Part shown: piece by piece, positions 1 to 10,746 of the stretch
Numbering within the stretch: position 1 is the first letter of the stretch
Layout of the letters: each line of letters opens with the position of its first letter
From: Tritrichomonas musculus
Taxonomy: Eukaryota > Parabasalia > Tritrichomonadida > Tritrichomonadidae
Direction: 5' to 3'
DNA: 64,000 bases
Assembly: GCA_039105265.1 (NCBI GenBank)
Contig: JAPFFF010000027.1
Span: forward strand, 310,001-374,000
The notes under the pieces: generated by a model
What the model was told of the DNA's origin: nothing
Database searches by the model: none
Seen by the model: only the letters and a program-made list of their open reading frames with translations
Program-made: the position numbers and the translations under genes

Positions 1-3000
1 GCGCACATTGGGGTGCACCCCTTTTCAAGCTCGACTGCGAGGGCAACTGGTGATCCAACCACAGAAAAAGTTGGCACAGCCAAATCGATCAATCCGGCTG
101 CCACAGGCCCTCCGCTGCAGACGCCGACTTTCACCTGCCAACCGTCTCTATCAAAATTTCTATTTGAACGGTTAAATCCGTTAACAATTGAAATTGAGTC
201 AACAGCAAACAGGGCAGACTGCCGCGCGTGCTCTTGCGATTGCTCATTTTCATTGAAAATCCCGCCAACAGTGAAAAAAGTGTCACCGAATGAGTTGATC
301 CGAACGAGCTGCGGAAAGCTCGACTTAAGAGAATGGTCAAGCGCATCAATAATTTTTCCCAAGGTCAATAAAATGTCAGAAGGTGAATTTTTTGAAAACA
401 ACCGTTGAATATTCAAAAAGTCGATATAGACGAATGAAGCGTTCTGGACTTTGAAAAACTGGTCAGAATTGTTGTTCACTTTTTGAATGACAACTCTTTC
501 TGGGAGTGTCAAATTAAGAAGGTGATTTATTTTGGCCTTTTCATCTGAAAGCTTGTTCTTCAGTTCAATAGCTTTCGTCATGTCTTCCAGCACCAGGGAA
601 TAAAATGAGATGCCATCTGAAATAACCGACTTTTTCTGAACATGACCGTTTATATTTATACCGATCAAAGAAAAGTGAATTTTTTTGGATTTCTTTTTTT
701 CTGAATTCTCCTCACTTTTCACCATAACCGTAAAATCACCTTCAATATTAGGTGAAATTTTTGACATTTGAATATCTTGCAGTTTCTCTTTGAAAGAGAA
801 AAGATGAGATTCTTGACCCGGTGGTGAAGTGAACAAGTCAAAAAGTGAAGTTCCAATTTTATCAATTCCGAACATTTCATCAAACGCAATATTCGTGCTT
901 CTTACTATGAACTCGTTATCGAGAAAGATTGCCGCACCTTTTATTTGGGAGACAATTTTCTCATAAACGAAGATTTTCTCTTGGTTGTCCTCGTTCACTT
1001 CCTTTGAAAAGTCGTTTGACAGAATTTTTATAATTGGCCGACTTTGCATCACAACTGTTGGTGGACAAAACAAGAGAAGCCTCAATGTCCATTTGGCTGT
1101 CTCTGCGTTTTTAATGAACCTTGGAATGAGCGCCAAACCGCAGCAAAAAATTGCAAAATTCAGAATGAGCAGCGGAACAATCAGGAAGTAATTTCTGACA
1201 TATTTATGGAGTGAAGAAGCCGACTCAACCGAAGAGCTGATTATATTCATCACAATATTAGGAAAAGAAGTGTTAAAAAGCCATTGAATTGAGAGTGTAA
1301 AAGTGTCATGATTCAATGTAACCGTATTTATTTGTTCAAACAATTCATTCAACAGAAAATTTGTGTAAGAAATTGAATTTTCAATTGAAAAAAATGACAA
1401 TAAATATGTCTCATTATCAGAAAGGTTTTCAACGGTTATGTTAGGCGTTCTTGTAAAGAAGTCAATGTAAGTCGAACCAGTTCCATACAAACTTTTCAAG
1501 CCAGAATTATCATAAATGTTGTGGTACACCAAATTGTGAATTTGAATGTCAAGGCTATCAAAAAGTGAAGCTGTCATATTTATCAAGTCATCCTTCGTTT
1601 GAAGTGAATTGAAAGGAAGCTGCCTGTGATCATGAGTAACAATTCTTATTATATTCAAAATGATTGCCGCAAAAGTCGAATGAACATTCGATGCAGAAAA
1701 CATAATTGAACACATATTTGGCAGCGCATTTATGATGATTTTTTGGGAACGAACGAGAAAGAACAAATTAGAACAAACACAAATAATGAAAAGAAGAAGA
1801 ATAACAAGAACATGATTATCAAGATTCCTTGCAATTGTATTATTTTGATTTATCGTAAGCAACCTCAAAGCTCTTTCTTCTTGAGTTGAAAGACTGATTT
1901 GAACACCGTCGTCTTCATGTCTTCCTAACTGAGCATTTAACTTAGAGATTGTTGCAGAGATTGCAGATTTAGGAAGTGATTTAAAACTCATAAAAAGTGA
2001 CTCTTTTTCAATGCTCATCTTTTTGAATACCAAAGCGGTAATTGCAATGAAAACAATCAAAGCAGAAAGACCAATGCTCATCACTGTTGCAAAGGTTTTT
2101 AAATAATTTCCTTTTATCAAAGAATACATTTCATTCTTTTGAATTTCAGAGAATTGATTCAATTTTTTCAATAAGTCAGGATAACTATAAATAATTGTCC
2201 AAAAATCTGACATGTTGAGTAATTTAGAAGCTCGCATTGGAGCAGCTCTTAAAACAGACTCACTAACTCTTGTTATAAAAAATTCATAGGAACGTGTAGT
2301 CATTCCTAATGAATAATTAGAATAAACTTTATTAAATGTAATAGAATCATTAAACAAAAAGTTCAATGATTCTTCAAAATAACCGGTGCTAAATAGCTCT
2401 GGAAAAACTTCATTAATTCCATTCAACAAGTCTTCATCATAATTTGCCAAAGATAACAAATAATTGAAACTCGAAATGGACAATGACAAAATATCAGAAA
2501 AAGCCGTCATTAAACGGTTACTATTCATTACATGATAATAATAAACTATAGAAATATGGCCAACAATTGCTTGCTGCAAACATTCCTTCTCAAATAATTG
2601 AATGCCTTTGACATTCGTCTTCATTATATTATAGACAAAAATTGAAAAGAACAACGATATCAATGGAAAAAGTAATGATATCGTTGAAAAGATCAAAATA
2701 GGCCCATATCTTAAAGAAGGAAGATGAACGGATTCAATCATTGTTTCAAGATGTTTTTGTTGAGATTTTTCATCAGTCAAATCTTCACTCAAATCACACA
2801 AATTATCAACAGACATTGAAACCAAAGAATTATCATTGTTATTCCTTGATTTTCCAAGCGAAATGTTACTACTATTCGCGTTCTTTTCATCTTCATCATC
2901 TCTGGCTTTCATTTGATTATGTTGCCGATCATTCGGAAGATTTTGGAAGAGATTCCTCGCAAAATAATAAGTCCGTTCAACTCTTGTTTTTCCACCATTT

Positions 3001-4646
3001 CTAAGTAAACGATAGATACGTTTAAACGTCATTGCTTCCTTCTCTTTACACCAGATGTCAGAAAGAAATGCGCCAAAGGCAGACGCGACATACGGATTGT
3101 TCGGATAGCTGGTGCAAAGCTGATTGTATTCTCTTGTGATTTCTTCAGTGTTTTTCTTCAATTGCATCGACAAATCTTCAATCTCAGAAATGTTTCCTTG
3201 AATGACGTTGTTCCAAACAAGCTTGATTTGATTTCGACACTTGTCAGTCTTGCTATCAATATGTGATAGCGTCTTCTTCAAACTTTTTGATAGGCCTCTT
3301 TCACGTTGCTGACAAAGCGAGTGAAGTTGAAACAACAAAAACTTGAGTTCAATGTCATGCTTTTTAATGGCTTGGACTTTGCTGATGACAATGCGAAGAA
3401 TAATGGACTCATCGGGATAAATCGTCGCGTATCGAAGAATCAAAAGAAGTATACGACGATCATTCGGAAACTTGCTATCGGCGTATTCAAAAGCTTCCCA
3501 ATTGTGACAAAATGGATGGCCCATTTCGAAGCCAATTCGAAGGATCAAAATTGCCTGCCTTTCAGTGAGCTTCTCAAAAAGATTCGGCGATGCTAACAGA
3601 CGATCACATAAGGCCAAATATTGACGTCGTATTCTGATGTAATACTTCGGATAGATGGTGTTCAAAAGAATGAAAAGAATGACAATTGCAAACAACAAAA
3701 TTTCATTCATTTTTACATGAAAAATCAAGAATAAATATTCAACTAACAAAAGAACAAAGATGGATTCTAATACAGATAAGGTCACTTCTCTGAATTCAAA
3801 GGTGCCCCAGGCTTCATATTCAAAATATGTCAAAAAGTGCAAGAATAAAAGTGGAATTAAAGTAGCAAACAAAACAGCATAGTTATTCAGTCCTCCTGCA
3901 GCGGATGAAAGAACAGATATTATGAAGTAGGAGCCTAAATAAATGAGAATTGAAAGGGAATTGAGAAAGTGAAGTGATTGTGGACGAAATGTCAAAACCG
4001 GCGTGACAAATAACAATTGAATTGTAAATAATAAAATTGAGAGAAAAAGTCCAATACAGAGACAAGCTATTTGAAATTTAAAATAGCAATTCGATTTAAA
4101 TTCTTCCGTTTCATCTTTAGAATGATATCGTGTAATAACACTAATTTCACGGCCAATATTGGATCCTATATATAATATGAAAAACGGTAAAAGAGTACTT
4201 AGCGTTATGCATATAAAATTAATGATATGTTGATTGATTTTTGTATATTTGTGAAAAATACTGACATTAATAAAAAGGAAAATTAAAAATAATATTAATA
4301 TTGAATATACTGCAAAAGCAATTGTAATATGTGCGAGTTCTGAAGATTGAGGTGGACATAAAAGTCCAAATACAGAAAGAACATTGATGATTTTTCCAAG
4401 TACTGAACCTCGTGGCCAAAAAGTAAGACTTAATGGACACAATGAAATAATAAAAACTTGAATATAATGCAATATACGCATAAATTGTGCGGCTTTTTCG
4501 TGAGAAGACGCCATTGTATATAAATAATCAAAAAAACGAAAACATTGATCGCGATAATTTTTAAAAACGCTACGTTTTAATAGTCCTTTGTATTTAAATT
4601 GATGCGAAACCACTGTAGATGCATAATATTCTTCTTGCGTATGCAT
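1..4646 (-). CDS. Multi-pass class III adenylate/guanylate cyclase-like protein (C-terminus beyond window)
   Basis: I read one open frame from the ATG at 4646 to the window edge (about 1548 codons); sampled segments along its length are all in this frame. Domains in order: an N-terminal cluster of membrane spans (about residues 50-340), a TPR-like cytosolic stretch resembling trichomonad/ciliate TmcB-type proteins (about 330-560), further spans near 640-670, 845-873, 940-960 and 1152-1175, a PAS-like region (about 1230-1360), and the start of a class III cyclase catalytic domain (from about 1400). Both metal-binding aspartates are present (YIDF and NSFGDTFF), but the usual VNxAxR motif reads VALAVE, so the transition-state Asn and Arg are missing, at least in this protomer. 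It would make cyclic nucleotide at a membrane in response to a ligand, or serve as a pseudo-cyclase partner. Very large receptor-like cyclases with PAS are expanded in trichomonads. The family call is firm; the activity is inferred. Confidence 0.85.
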   Translation of the reverse strand, partial: MHTQEEYYASTVVSHQFKYKGLLKRSVFKNYRDQCFRFFDYLYTMASSHEKAAQFMRILHYIQVFIISLCPLSLTFWPRGSVLGKIINVLSVFGLLCPPQSSELAHITIAFAVYSILILFLIFLFINVSIFHKYTKINQHIINFICITLSTLLPFFILYIGSNIGREISVITRYHSKDETEEFKSNCYFKFQIACLCIGLFLSILLFTIQLLFVTPVLTFRPQSLHFLNSLSILIYLGSYFIISVLSSAAGGLNNYAVLFATLIPLLFLHFLTYFEYEAWGTFEFREVTLSVLESIFVLLLVEYLFLIFHVKMNEILLFAIVILFILLNTIYPKYYIRIRRQYLALCDRLLASPNLFEKLTERQAILILRIGFEMGHPFCHNWEAFEYADSKFPNDRRILLLILRYATIYPDESIILRIVISKVQAIKKHDIELKFLLFQLHSLCQQRERGLSKSLKKTLSHIDSKTDKCRNQIKLVWNNVIQGNISEIEDLSMQLKKNTEEITREYNQLCTSYPNNPYVASAFGAFLSDIWCKEKEAMTFKRIYRLLRNGGKTRVERTYYFARNLFQNLPNDRQHNQMKARDDEDEKNANSSNISLGKSRNNNDNSLVSMSVDNLCDLSEDLTDEKSQQKHLETMIESVHLPSLRYGPILIFSTISLLFPLISLFFSIFVYNIMKTNVKGIQLFEKECLQQAIVGHISIVYYYHVMNSNRLMTAFSDILSLSISSFNYLLSLANYDEDLLNGINEVFPELFSTGYFEESLNFLFNDSITFNKVYSNYSLGMTTRSYEFFITRVSESVLRAAPMRASKLLNMSDFWTIIYSYPDLLKKLNQFSEIQKNEMYSLIKGNYLKTFATVMSIGLSALIVFIAITALVFKKMSIEKESLFMSFKSLPKSAISATISKLNAQLGRHEDDGVQISLSTQEERALRLLTINQNNTIARNLDNHVLVILLLFIICVCSNLFFLVRSQKIIINALPNMCSIMFSASNVHSTFAAIILNIIRIVTHDHRQLPFNSLQTKDDLINMTASLFDSLDIQIHNLVYHNIYDNSGLKSLYGTGSTYIDFFTRTPNITVENLSDNETYLLSFFSIENSISYTNFLLNELFEQINTVTLNHDTFTLSIQWLFNTSFPNIVMNIISSSVESASSLHKYVRNYFLIVPLLILNFAIFCCGLALIPRFIKNAETAKWTLRLLLFCPPTVVMQSRPIIKILSNDFSKEVNEDNQEKIFVYEKIVSQIKGAAIFLDNEFIVRSTNIAFDEMFGIDKIGTSLFDLFTSPPGQESHLFSFKEKLQDIQMSKISPNIEGDFTVMVKSEENSEKKKSKKIHFSLIGININGHVQKKSVISDGISFYSLVLEDMTKAIELKNKLSDEKAKINHLLNLTLPERVVIQKVNNNSDQFFKVQNASFVYIDFLNIQRLFSKNSPSDILLTLGKIIDALDHSLKSSFPQLVRINSFGDTFFTVGGIFNENEQSQEHARQSALFAVDSISIVNGFNRSNRNFDRDGWQVKVGVCSGGPVAAGLIDLAVPTFSVVGSPVALAVELEKGCTPMC

Positions 4647-4782
4647 CTATTCAAGATTTTAGTTTAAAATCTTTTACCGACCAAATATTCATTTAAAAAA
4701 TTCTCAGAAATGTTAAAACTAAAAACATAAATATCTTCAAAATAATAATAATAATATAAGTTAAAAAACAGATAGTTCTATT
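4647..4782. other. Short tandem intergenic gap
   Basis: AT-rich spacer between two minus-strand genes. It must hold the leader of the cyclase gene and the 3' end of the TLC gene. No Inr-like TCA site is obvious immediately before the cyclase ATG. Confidence 0.4.
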
Positions 4783-5628
4783 TTATTTAATATAATTTGT
4801 TGCATCATCAGATCTGTTATCACAAATAGCATCTTTTCCTTTTGTAAAGATGCCAATGGCAGCTTTAACAATACGTATAAACCAGCAAATATGGCAAAAC
4901 ATTAAGACAAATAAGATGCATCCTTCGATACAATAAAATGTAAGATGCTCTGGAATTTGCTTGATTCCGTTAACAATTCCGTTTACTATGACACCTGGGA
5001 AACAAATCATTCTAAACCAGGTGCACATTACTGCAAATGTTAAAAGTGCAATGTCTTGTGGATTTTGTAGTTGTAGATAAGTGAATATTTTGCCCGAATA
5101 GAGTGGGACATCAACAACATCATGAAGAAGCATAACAACAACTCCGATTACATGGGTTCTAATGTAAATACTGATCAAAATCAACGAAATTGTTGTGAAA
5201 TGATGGATGGTTAAGATCACTTTATCGCTTTTGTTTGTCCATAAGAAAAAGATATCAACAACATAATAAGCTGTAAATGTCATATAATAAATTTTTTCCA
5301 ATATACTCATTATGCATCTATCTGTTGGTTCCGGTTGTTGAACAAAAGCAGCTCCACAGTCAAAAGAATAATAAAAGCAATGGCGGTATGGACGAGACTG
5401 AATGGCAAGAAGGCCAGTAATAGCTGAAATTGTGTAATGGATAAGATCATAACCTCTGTGGGTAAATTTGAATCTTACAAAGTCACTTTTGAAATTAATT
5501 AATTTACCAATTTTTGATAAAATAAAGTAAGTTATAAATAGACGGAATAGAGCAGAGAAGGCACAAACTTCTAAAAACAAGGGAAAATCATCAAATCCAA
5601 TTGTAGTTAGTTCATTTAATCGATTCAT
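4783..5628 (-). CDS. TLC-domain protein, probable ceramide synthase (Lag1 family)
   Basis: 281 residues with about six membrane spans. The Lag1 motif is visible: DK at 135-136, the catalytic-type HH at 142-143 (ILTIHHFTT), then RTHVIGVVVMLLHD with HD at 169-170, D173 and K180, matching the family pattern HHxxT...R.G...HD..D...K. Ceramide synthases N-acylate sphingoid bases in the ER. The 281-aa length is short for eukaryotic Lag1 proteins but covers the whole TLC domain; the hydrophilic C-tail ends TNYIK. An Inr-like TCATTT lies on the minus strand at 5636-5641, just upstream of the ATG. A TRAM/CLN8-type TLC protein is the alternative, but the HH/HD pair favours ceramide synthase. Confidence 0.75.
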   Translation of the reverse strand: MNRLNELTTIGFDDFPLFLEVCAFSALFRLFITYFILSKIGKLINFKSDFVRFKFTHRGYDLIHYTISAITGLLAIQSRPYRHCFYYSFDCGAAFVQQPEPTDRCIMSILEKIYYMTFTAYYVVDIFFLWTNKSDKVILTIHHFTTISLILISIYIRTHVIGVVVMLLHDVVDVPLYSGKIFTYLQLQNPQDIALLTFAVMCTWFRMICFPGVIVNGIVNGIKQIPEHLTFYCIEGCILFVLMFCHICWFIRIVKAAIGIFTKGKDAICDNRSDDATNYIK

Positions 5629-5640
5629 ATTATAAAAATG

Positions 5641-6635
5641 AACTGATGGAAGTTATTTAATTGATGATTTTAAAAAATTTCAAAACACTTGCTTTTATAG
5701 CATTTATTTTATTTTTAATTAAATACATAAAGATTAATTTATAAATAAAATATAAATATATAATCAATTATTAATAATATAATTATAAAAAACTATTTTA
5801 TTTAAAGATAAATATTAATATTCAATATGGCTAATTTATTTGAATTTCTGATTACATATTTATTTTTTGAATTGATTACATCGTTTATATGTATCAATTT
5901 CTTTTTTATTTTTTTCAATATTTGAATCCTTATTTGCTTTTAGCAAAAATTATATCAAAAAATTTAAATCATTTCAATTAAATATAATCATTATTTGAAA
6001 GAAATTATTTATTAGATATTTTAATTATATCTTTAAGTTCTAAGGATAAAAATTATTATTCTAAGAATAAAAAATAATTAAAAATATTTTGTAATATAAA
6101 AAATTAATTATTTAATGTTTTTTGAAATTTTTTTTTTATAAATGATTTGAAATACCATTCTATTTATAGCATTTTTCTATGAAGTAATTTATAAAAAAAA
6201 AATAAATAGAATGGTATTTCACATTTATAAATTCTTTTTTGTATTAATCTCGAAATCGTTGAATTTGAAGAAAGTTTCAGAACTTGGTTGAAATTGATAA
6301 TTACTATTTTTCTAACACTGCAATAAAAAGCATTATTATCCCAAAAAAAGTTGTAGAAATTGATGAAACTGCTTTTTTTATGGTTGTAACAGTCTTAATA
6401 TTTTTGAATTTTCTGGAAAACTGAAAATTGATTCTATCATTGAAGATACATGGAAAGGCACTTCTGCTAAATTCAAAAATAAAACTTATTTGAGTATTTA
6501 AAAAATAATAACATGTTTGGAAGCATTGAGCTGCTCTAAGAAATATAGGCTGATCAATAATAGCAAAACATATATTGGCACGTTTAAGAGTGAAATTGTT
6601 TTTGTCAATTTCGAGAAAATTTTGAAACAATTATT
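5641..6635. other. AT-rich intergenic region with a possible ORF remnant
   Basis: No supported gene. A minus-strand open frame at 6304-6630 (108 codons) begins only at TTG, has no internal Met until near its end, and matches no family I recognise. It ends in a hydrophobic stretch (FFGIIMLFIAVLEK), so it may be a decayed membrane-protein fragment. The rest is AT-rich spacer apart from the hairpin at 6136-6232. Confidence 0.4.
6136..6232. repeat. Inverted repeat (imperfect hairpin, fold-back)
   Basis: Arms at about 6136-6167 and 6203-6232 carry the same core, GAAATACCATTCTATTTA and its complement, with about 35 nt between them. One arm has a 3-nt indel. It lies in the 5.6-6.6 kb intergenic region and could be a small fold-back transposon remnant or a cruciform. 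No target duplication is clear. Confidence 0.5.
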
Positions 6636-6779
6636 AATCTGATTTTTGTTTAAGTTGATTATTAATAATATCATCTGTTATCTCTTTTAAATATTCTTCT
6701 CAATTTATTTCAATTTAAATGATGAAAAAAGTAAAAATAACGAGAAATTATTAATTTTAGGGAGTTGGGTGTAATAAAA

Positions 6780-7640
6780 ATTAAAAATAATAAAGAGATT
6801 AAATTGGAGTTAAATTTATTTCTTATTTGCTGATGCAACATTTGATTTTGTTGCATTGTGAGTTGTGCCTGACTTGCATTGTTTATCTGAATCATCTGCA
6901 ACCATTACTGCTGCTGAATTATCATCATCATCATCATTGGATTTTGGTTTCAAACAGGGAATTATTGATTGAACATGAGCTGATCTCCCTGCATCCCATA
7001 TGCACCGTAATCGTAAGATTCTTGGCCAAGAAAACTAGCAAGTTTCTTTGCCTTTTGCGAAGTAATCCTCGAGATCGACTTCGATAATTTTCGAATCTTT
7101 CGAGGATCTTCGTCTTCTAAAACATCGTTGATAACAGACTCAATTTCCAGTCGAATACTTTACTCTGCTCTTCTTGAAGCTTGGATCAGGCCGTTCAGAG
7201 AATGACTCTTGATGAAAATCGAGCTTTCTCGGCTCTACTGCCTTGGCTTGGTCAACATAACGAAGCTTCGGTGATGAAGGAACAGGCTTAGTTGCGTCAT
7301 CTTGAATAGATTCTTTGACATCTAGAGAAGCTAGACTTGTTTTGTTCATTATTTGGTTCGTTGCTTGGAGTGACGGATGATTTATTGGATGCTACTGATG
7401 TTGTTGCAGTAGGCGAGATGATGCATTGAATTCTCATCGTCGCAGAGCTGTTTACGGTTGCGCAGAGCACCCCACATTTCAGGATGCATTGCAGCCTGAT
7501 TCTTTGGAAGACGAACGATGCGAGGAATGAATTGTAGACGATTGTTTTTGAGGAGATGGATGTTTACCGAAGTGATAGCTACTTAGGCATTCGCCAAGAC
7601 GAATATGGAGTTTACCGGAGGGTAGTCACTGAATTTAAAT
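6780..7640 (-). pseudogene. Decayed Gln/Met-rich protein gene, family unknown
   Basis: Minus-strand coding sense is clear but broken. The best block is at 7140-7349 (MNKTSLASLDVKES..., ending KKSRVKY). A frame change near 7140-7150 leads into SIRLEIESVINDVLEDEDPRK and then KKLASFLGQESYDYG, followed in the same frame by NQNPMMMMMIIQQQ and MQQNQMLHQQ, interrupted by TAA, TGA and TAA. Another in-frame TAG lies upstream in LLQQHQ*HP. Three of the stops sit where Gln is expected in Gln-rich runs (CAA/CAG to TAA/TAG, C-to-T change on the coding strand). A further coding-like piece upstream (near 7420-7560) reads NQAAMHPEMWGALRNRKQ. The parent protein had a charged middle and a low-complexity Q/M tail; I do not recognise it. 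Confidence 0.6.
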
Positions 7641-7986
7641 CATTTTGTAAAACAGTATGCTGTTTAAAAGAAAAAATAGTGTCCTCAGATTTGATATTTT
7701 GTAAAGTATTGAAAAAAATAATCGGTTAAGGAAAATTACAATATTTTTGTTAACCAAATTCTCTTTTTCAGATAAAAAACGTTAAGAAAATATCAAAGAC
7801 ATTTCAAATTCTTCCTGACATAAAATAAAGCAAAATATTTGGCAAATTTAAATTTAGAATAAATATAATGAATTCTCCTACTTTTATATTTTCAAAAGAA
7901 ATGTGTAATTTATCATTTTATTTCGAAATGTATAATTAAGATTGTAAATATTCAAAAATAGAAAATTGAAATATAACACAAATTTA
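7641..7986. other. Intergenic spacer
   Basis: AT-rich; I see no ORF, RNA gene or strong repeat. Confidence 0.5.
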
Positions 7987-8559
7987 TTAATCATTCATAG
8001 CAGTGTCAACACAATTTTCCGGCTGAAATTCTTTTTGAAGTTGATCCCCAAATTTGATATAAAAGTCTTTGAAAGCATCAGTAGTTTTCGATGTTATAAT
8101 TCCTTTAATCAAAAATGGTTCGTTTTTCCAAACCATTTCAAATTTAGCGGAATAAATTGTGGAATTGTCTTTTGGTTCAAAAATCAATTGAACGTATGGC
8201 GTAAAATCACTAGCATAAGGAGTTTTCCCCAAATCGGATATTATTTCTAAGATTTCCTTATTATCTACTTTAAAAAGCCTATGTATTTCAGATGCTTTGT
8301 ATAAATAATCTCCAATGACAGGGACGGAATATACTTTATTATAATCAATCTTTCTTTCTTTATAACTTTGAATATCTTTCCATTCGGAAAAAACAATGTC
8401 TTTGTCCCCAACAAGAGAAAGTATAGTATGAAATAAATCATTTCCCATTATTTTTTCCATAGTTTGCGATAAGCTTGCATTAATGGTGCATGAGAATAGA
8501 TCAACTGGATTTTTCAATTCATGGTATCCTATTTCCTCTGTTGCTTGAGTTTCTGACAT
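7987..8559 (-). CDS. VASt/StAR-like lipid-binding domain protein (probable)
   Basis: 190 residues that are almost entirely one domain. The pattern resembles the VASt domain of GRAMD1/Lam sterol-transfer proteins: an N-terminal beta/helix (LFSCTINASLSQTMEKI), W at a conserved position followed by ERKIDYNKVYSVPVIG (family R.I.Y..P...P), then GKTPYASDF where VASt proteins have a T..vPYg.F motif, and VWKNEPFLIKGIITSKT near the end. There is no GRAM domain, signal peptide or membrane span, so it would be a free-standing soluble lipid carrier. TCATTC on the minus strand at 8562-8567 lies just before the ATG. The match is to a pattern recalled by eye; a related StART-like fold is the alternative. 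Confidence 0.5.
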   Translation of the reverse strand: MSETQATEEIGYHELKNPVDLFSCTINASLSQTMEKIMGNDLFHTILSLVGDKDIVFSEWKDIQSYKERKIDYNKVYSVPVIGDYLYKASEIHRLFKVDNKEILEIISDLGKTPYASDFTPYVQLIFEPKDNSTIYSAKFEMVWKNEPFLIKGIITSKTTDAFKDFYIKFGDQLQKEFQPENCVDTAMND

Positions 8560-8567
8560 AAGAATGA

Positions 8568-10493
8568 AATAAATATCAAAAATAAGATTATGAGAAGTTA
8601 AATCAAATTTTTATAAAAAATAAAAATATCTTAAAAAATAAATATTATTTTTAAATAATTAAATTTAAAATTAATTTTATATATAATTTATATTAATTTA
8701 ATTTATTAAAAAATTCAAAAAATTGCTATTTATTCAATAAATCATTAAAAAAATAAACTGGAATCGATATCAATTTTGAGAACTAGACTTAGCAGCCTCT
8801 CAATTCTTATCAATTTTAATAGAAATTTTGAGTTAAACGATCATGTTTTTTAAATCGAATTTTTAAATTCTGATATTTTTTTTTCGATTATTGCTATAGT
8901 TATATCTTTGAAAATATTTAATAAAATAATATATTTTATTTTGATTTATGTTTTATTAATTTATATATATTTCAATTATACAATAATAATGGTACAAATT
9001 TAATTTAATATTAAAACTTAAAATCAGCTTTGAAAAAAGAAAACGAATTAATTGAAAAATTGAAAAAAATTGAGTCTTCAGAAAACCAAAAGCGGCTTTT
9101 TCAAATACATTCAATATTTGAGAATAAAAATATTGATAACTCATTCAAAAAGTTTTTTCAAAAAGCCAAAATAACGATATCGCAATTTTAATGATCTCAA
9201 AAAGTTTGAAATAATTTTTTTTATTCAATTTCATTCAAAAGTATTACATCTCTTCCCATGATTTTGTAATCAAAGGAAACATCTGCATATAAAAGAATTG
9301 CATAATTTATTTATTGTATCTATTATGAATTAGCAAGACAACTGGAGCAGAATAAAACATCTATCTTTTATTGTATCTCATCCCTGTATCAACTCTATAA
9401 CATTTTTATTTTTTATATCATTTCCTGCTCTCAATCGTCATTATAAGAAATCAACCAAATTAATATTATTCTGCTCATATTCATGCGTTTTTGACTAAAA
9501 AGCTTATATTAATATTATTTTATGTTTTTTATTGTTTTATATAAAGAAATTTGTGAGAATAAATGCTCAATTTATTGAAAAAGTTTAAAATTTTAAAGTT
9601 TATTTGGTCTAATAAGTAAAATCATATTTCTGGGCATGATTGCAATGAAATGATTCTATTTTCCCTAGTTTAATTTTAATTAAATATAATAATCTATCAA
9701 ATAGTAATTAAAATTCTACCAAAAAATATCATTTTATAAAATTTATAGAGATTTGAACAAAATTGAATCATTCAAATTAAGTAATAAGCGTGGTAATTAA
9801 AAAATGGATACATATTAATAATAATAGCATAATAATTTTTGAAAAATTTCACTTTTTTTATAATTTGGGAATATTATGCTAATCAAGTCAAATATTTGCA
9901 GATTTACTTAATGATTTATATAATTATAAATGATATTAATTGGAATTTACAATTTATAATAAAGTTAAATTCCAACATTGGAAGATAGAAATTATAATCA
10001 AATAGTTTTTGTAAAAAATGGCTTCAAAAGCATTGCAAAAAAATCTTAAGTAGGTATAATAAAGAAATTAATATTTACTTTTGTTTAATTAAAAAATTTT
10101 CTTGTGAAATTTAATTCAATAATGTCAATTTCTTTAAATAGACTCCAAACTTATATAACAAATAATATATATGCTAACTAAGAATAAAATGATAAAATAA
10201 ACATTCTAAAATTTAAAGAAGTTTTTTTTTATTATATTTGTGATTTTGCCATCAGAAAAAAAAATTGAGATATACCAAATCTGACTAGTTCATTATATAA
10301 AACACCCAATATTAAATATAATGATATGCCAATAAACAAAATTAGAATATTTTCAAAAAAGATATTAGTGATTGAAAATTGGTGATATTTAAAAGTAACT
10401 GAATTGATTTAATCTGTTATCATTTTGCTATAGAGCATATGCTAACTAAGAAAAAAGTCATTAGCCAAAATCAGTTATATCTATCACATATGG
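8568..10493. other. Long AT-rich intergenic region
   Basis: About 1.9 kb without a supportable gene. It has many short A/T runs. A GCTAACTAAG-like motif recurs near 10173 and 10440. No transposon ends or RNA genes were recognised. Confidence 0.45.
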
Positions 10494-10700
10494 AGAAAAA
10501 TGCAATTCTTTGATTTCGAGTAAATTATAAACGGACAAAAAATATAACCATTTTTACGAAATAATCAAAATTGAATGCTTTTTATATAAATAAACTAATA
10601 TCATTCAAAAAATAATTTTTTTTCTTTTTAAAATTTCTGAGAATTTCAATTAAAAAAATAAAAATGGCGCAAAACTGCAATGTCGATATTACTACGGGTA
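10494..10700 (+). repeat. R1 repeat, intact (empty-site) copy
   Basis: About 207 bp, nearly identical to 30431-31007 apart from a 368-bp insertion in the latter. It starts near AGAAAAATGCAATTCTTTG and ends at the motif ATGGCGCAAAACTGCAAT followed by GTCGATATTACTACGGGTA. The core of that motif also occurs inverted at 15826-15852. It is useful as the empty site proving the insertion at 30535-30902. The nature of the repeat is unknown; it may be a transposon terminus. Confidence 0.75.
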
Positions 10701-10746
10701 AAAAAACTTGATAATGTATGATTAATTTTTTTTTATTCAAGATCGA

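Noticed and set aside
131-349. 72-codon minus-strand frame and 131-codon plus-strand frame (13-408)
   Set aside because: They overlap the cyclase catalytic domain, whose own frame is open and has recognisable motifs.
6304-6630. 108-codon minus-strand frame as a real gene
   Set aside because: Starts only at TTG, lacks internal Met, AT-rich composition and no recognised domain; mentioned only as a possible relic.
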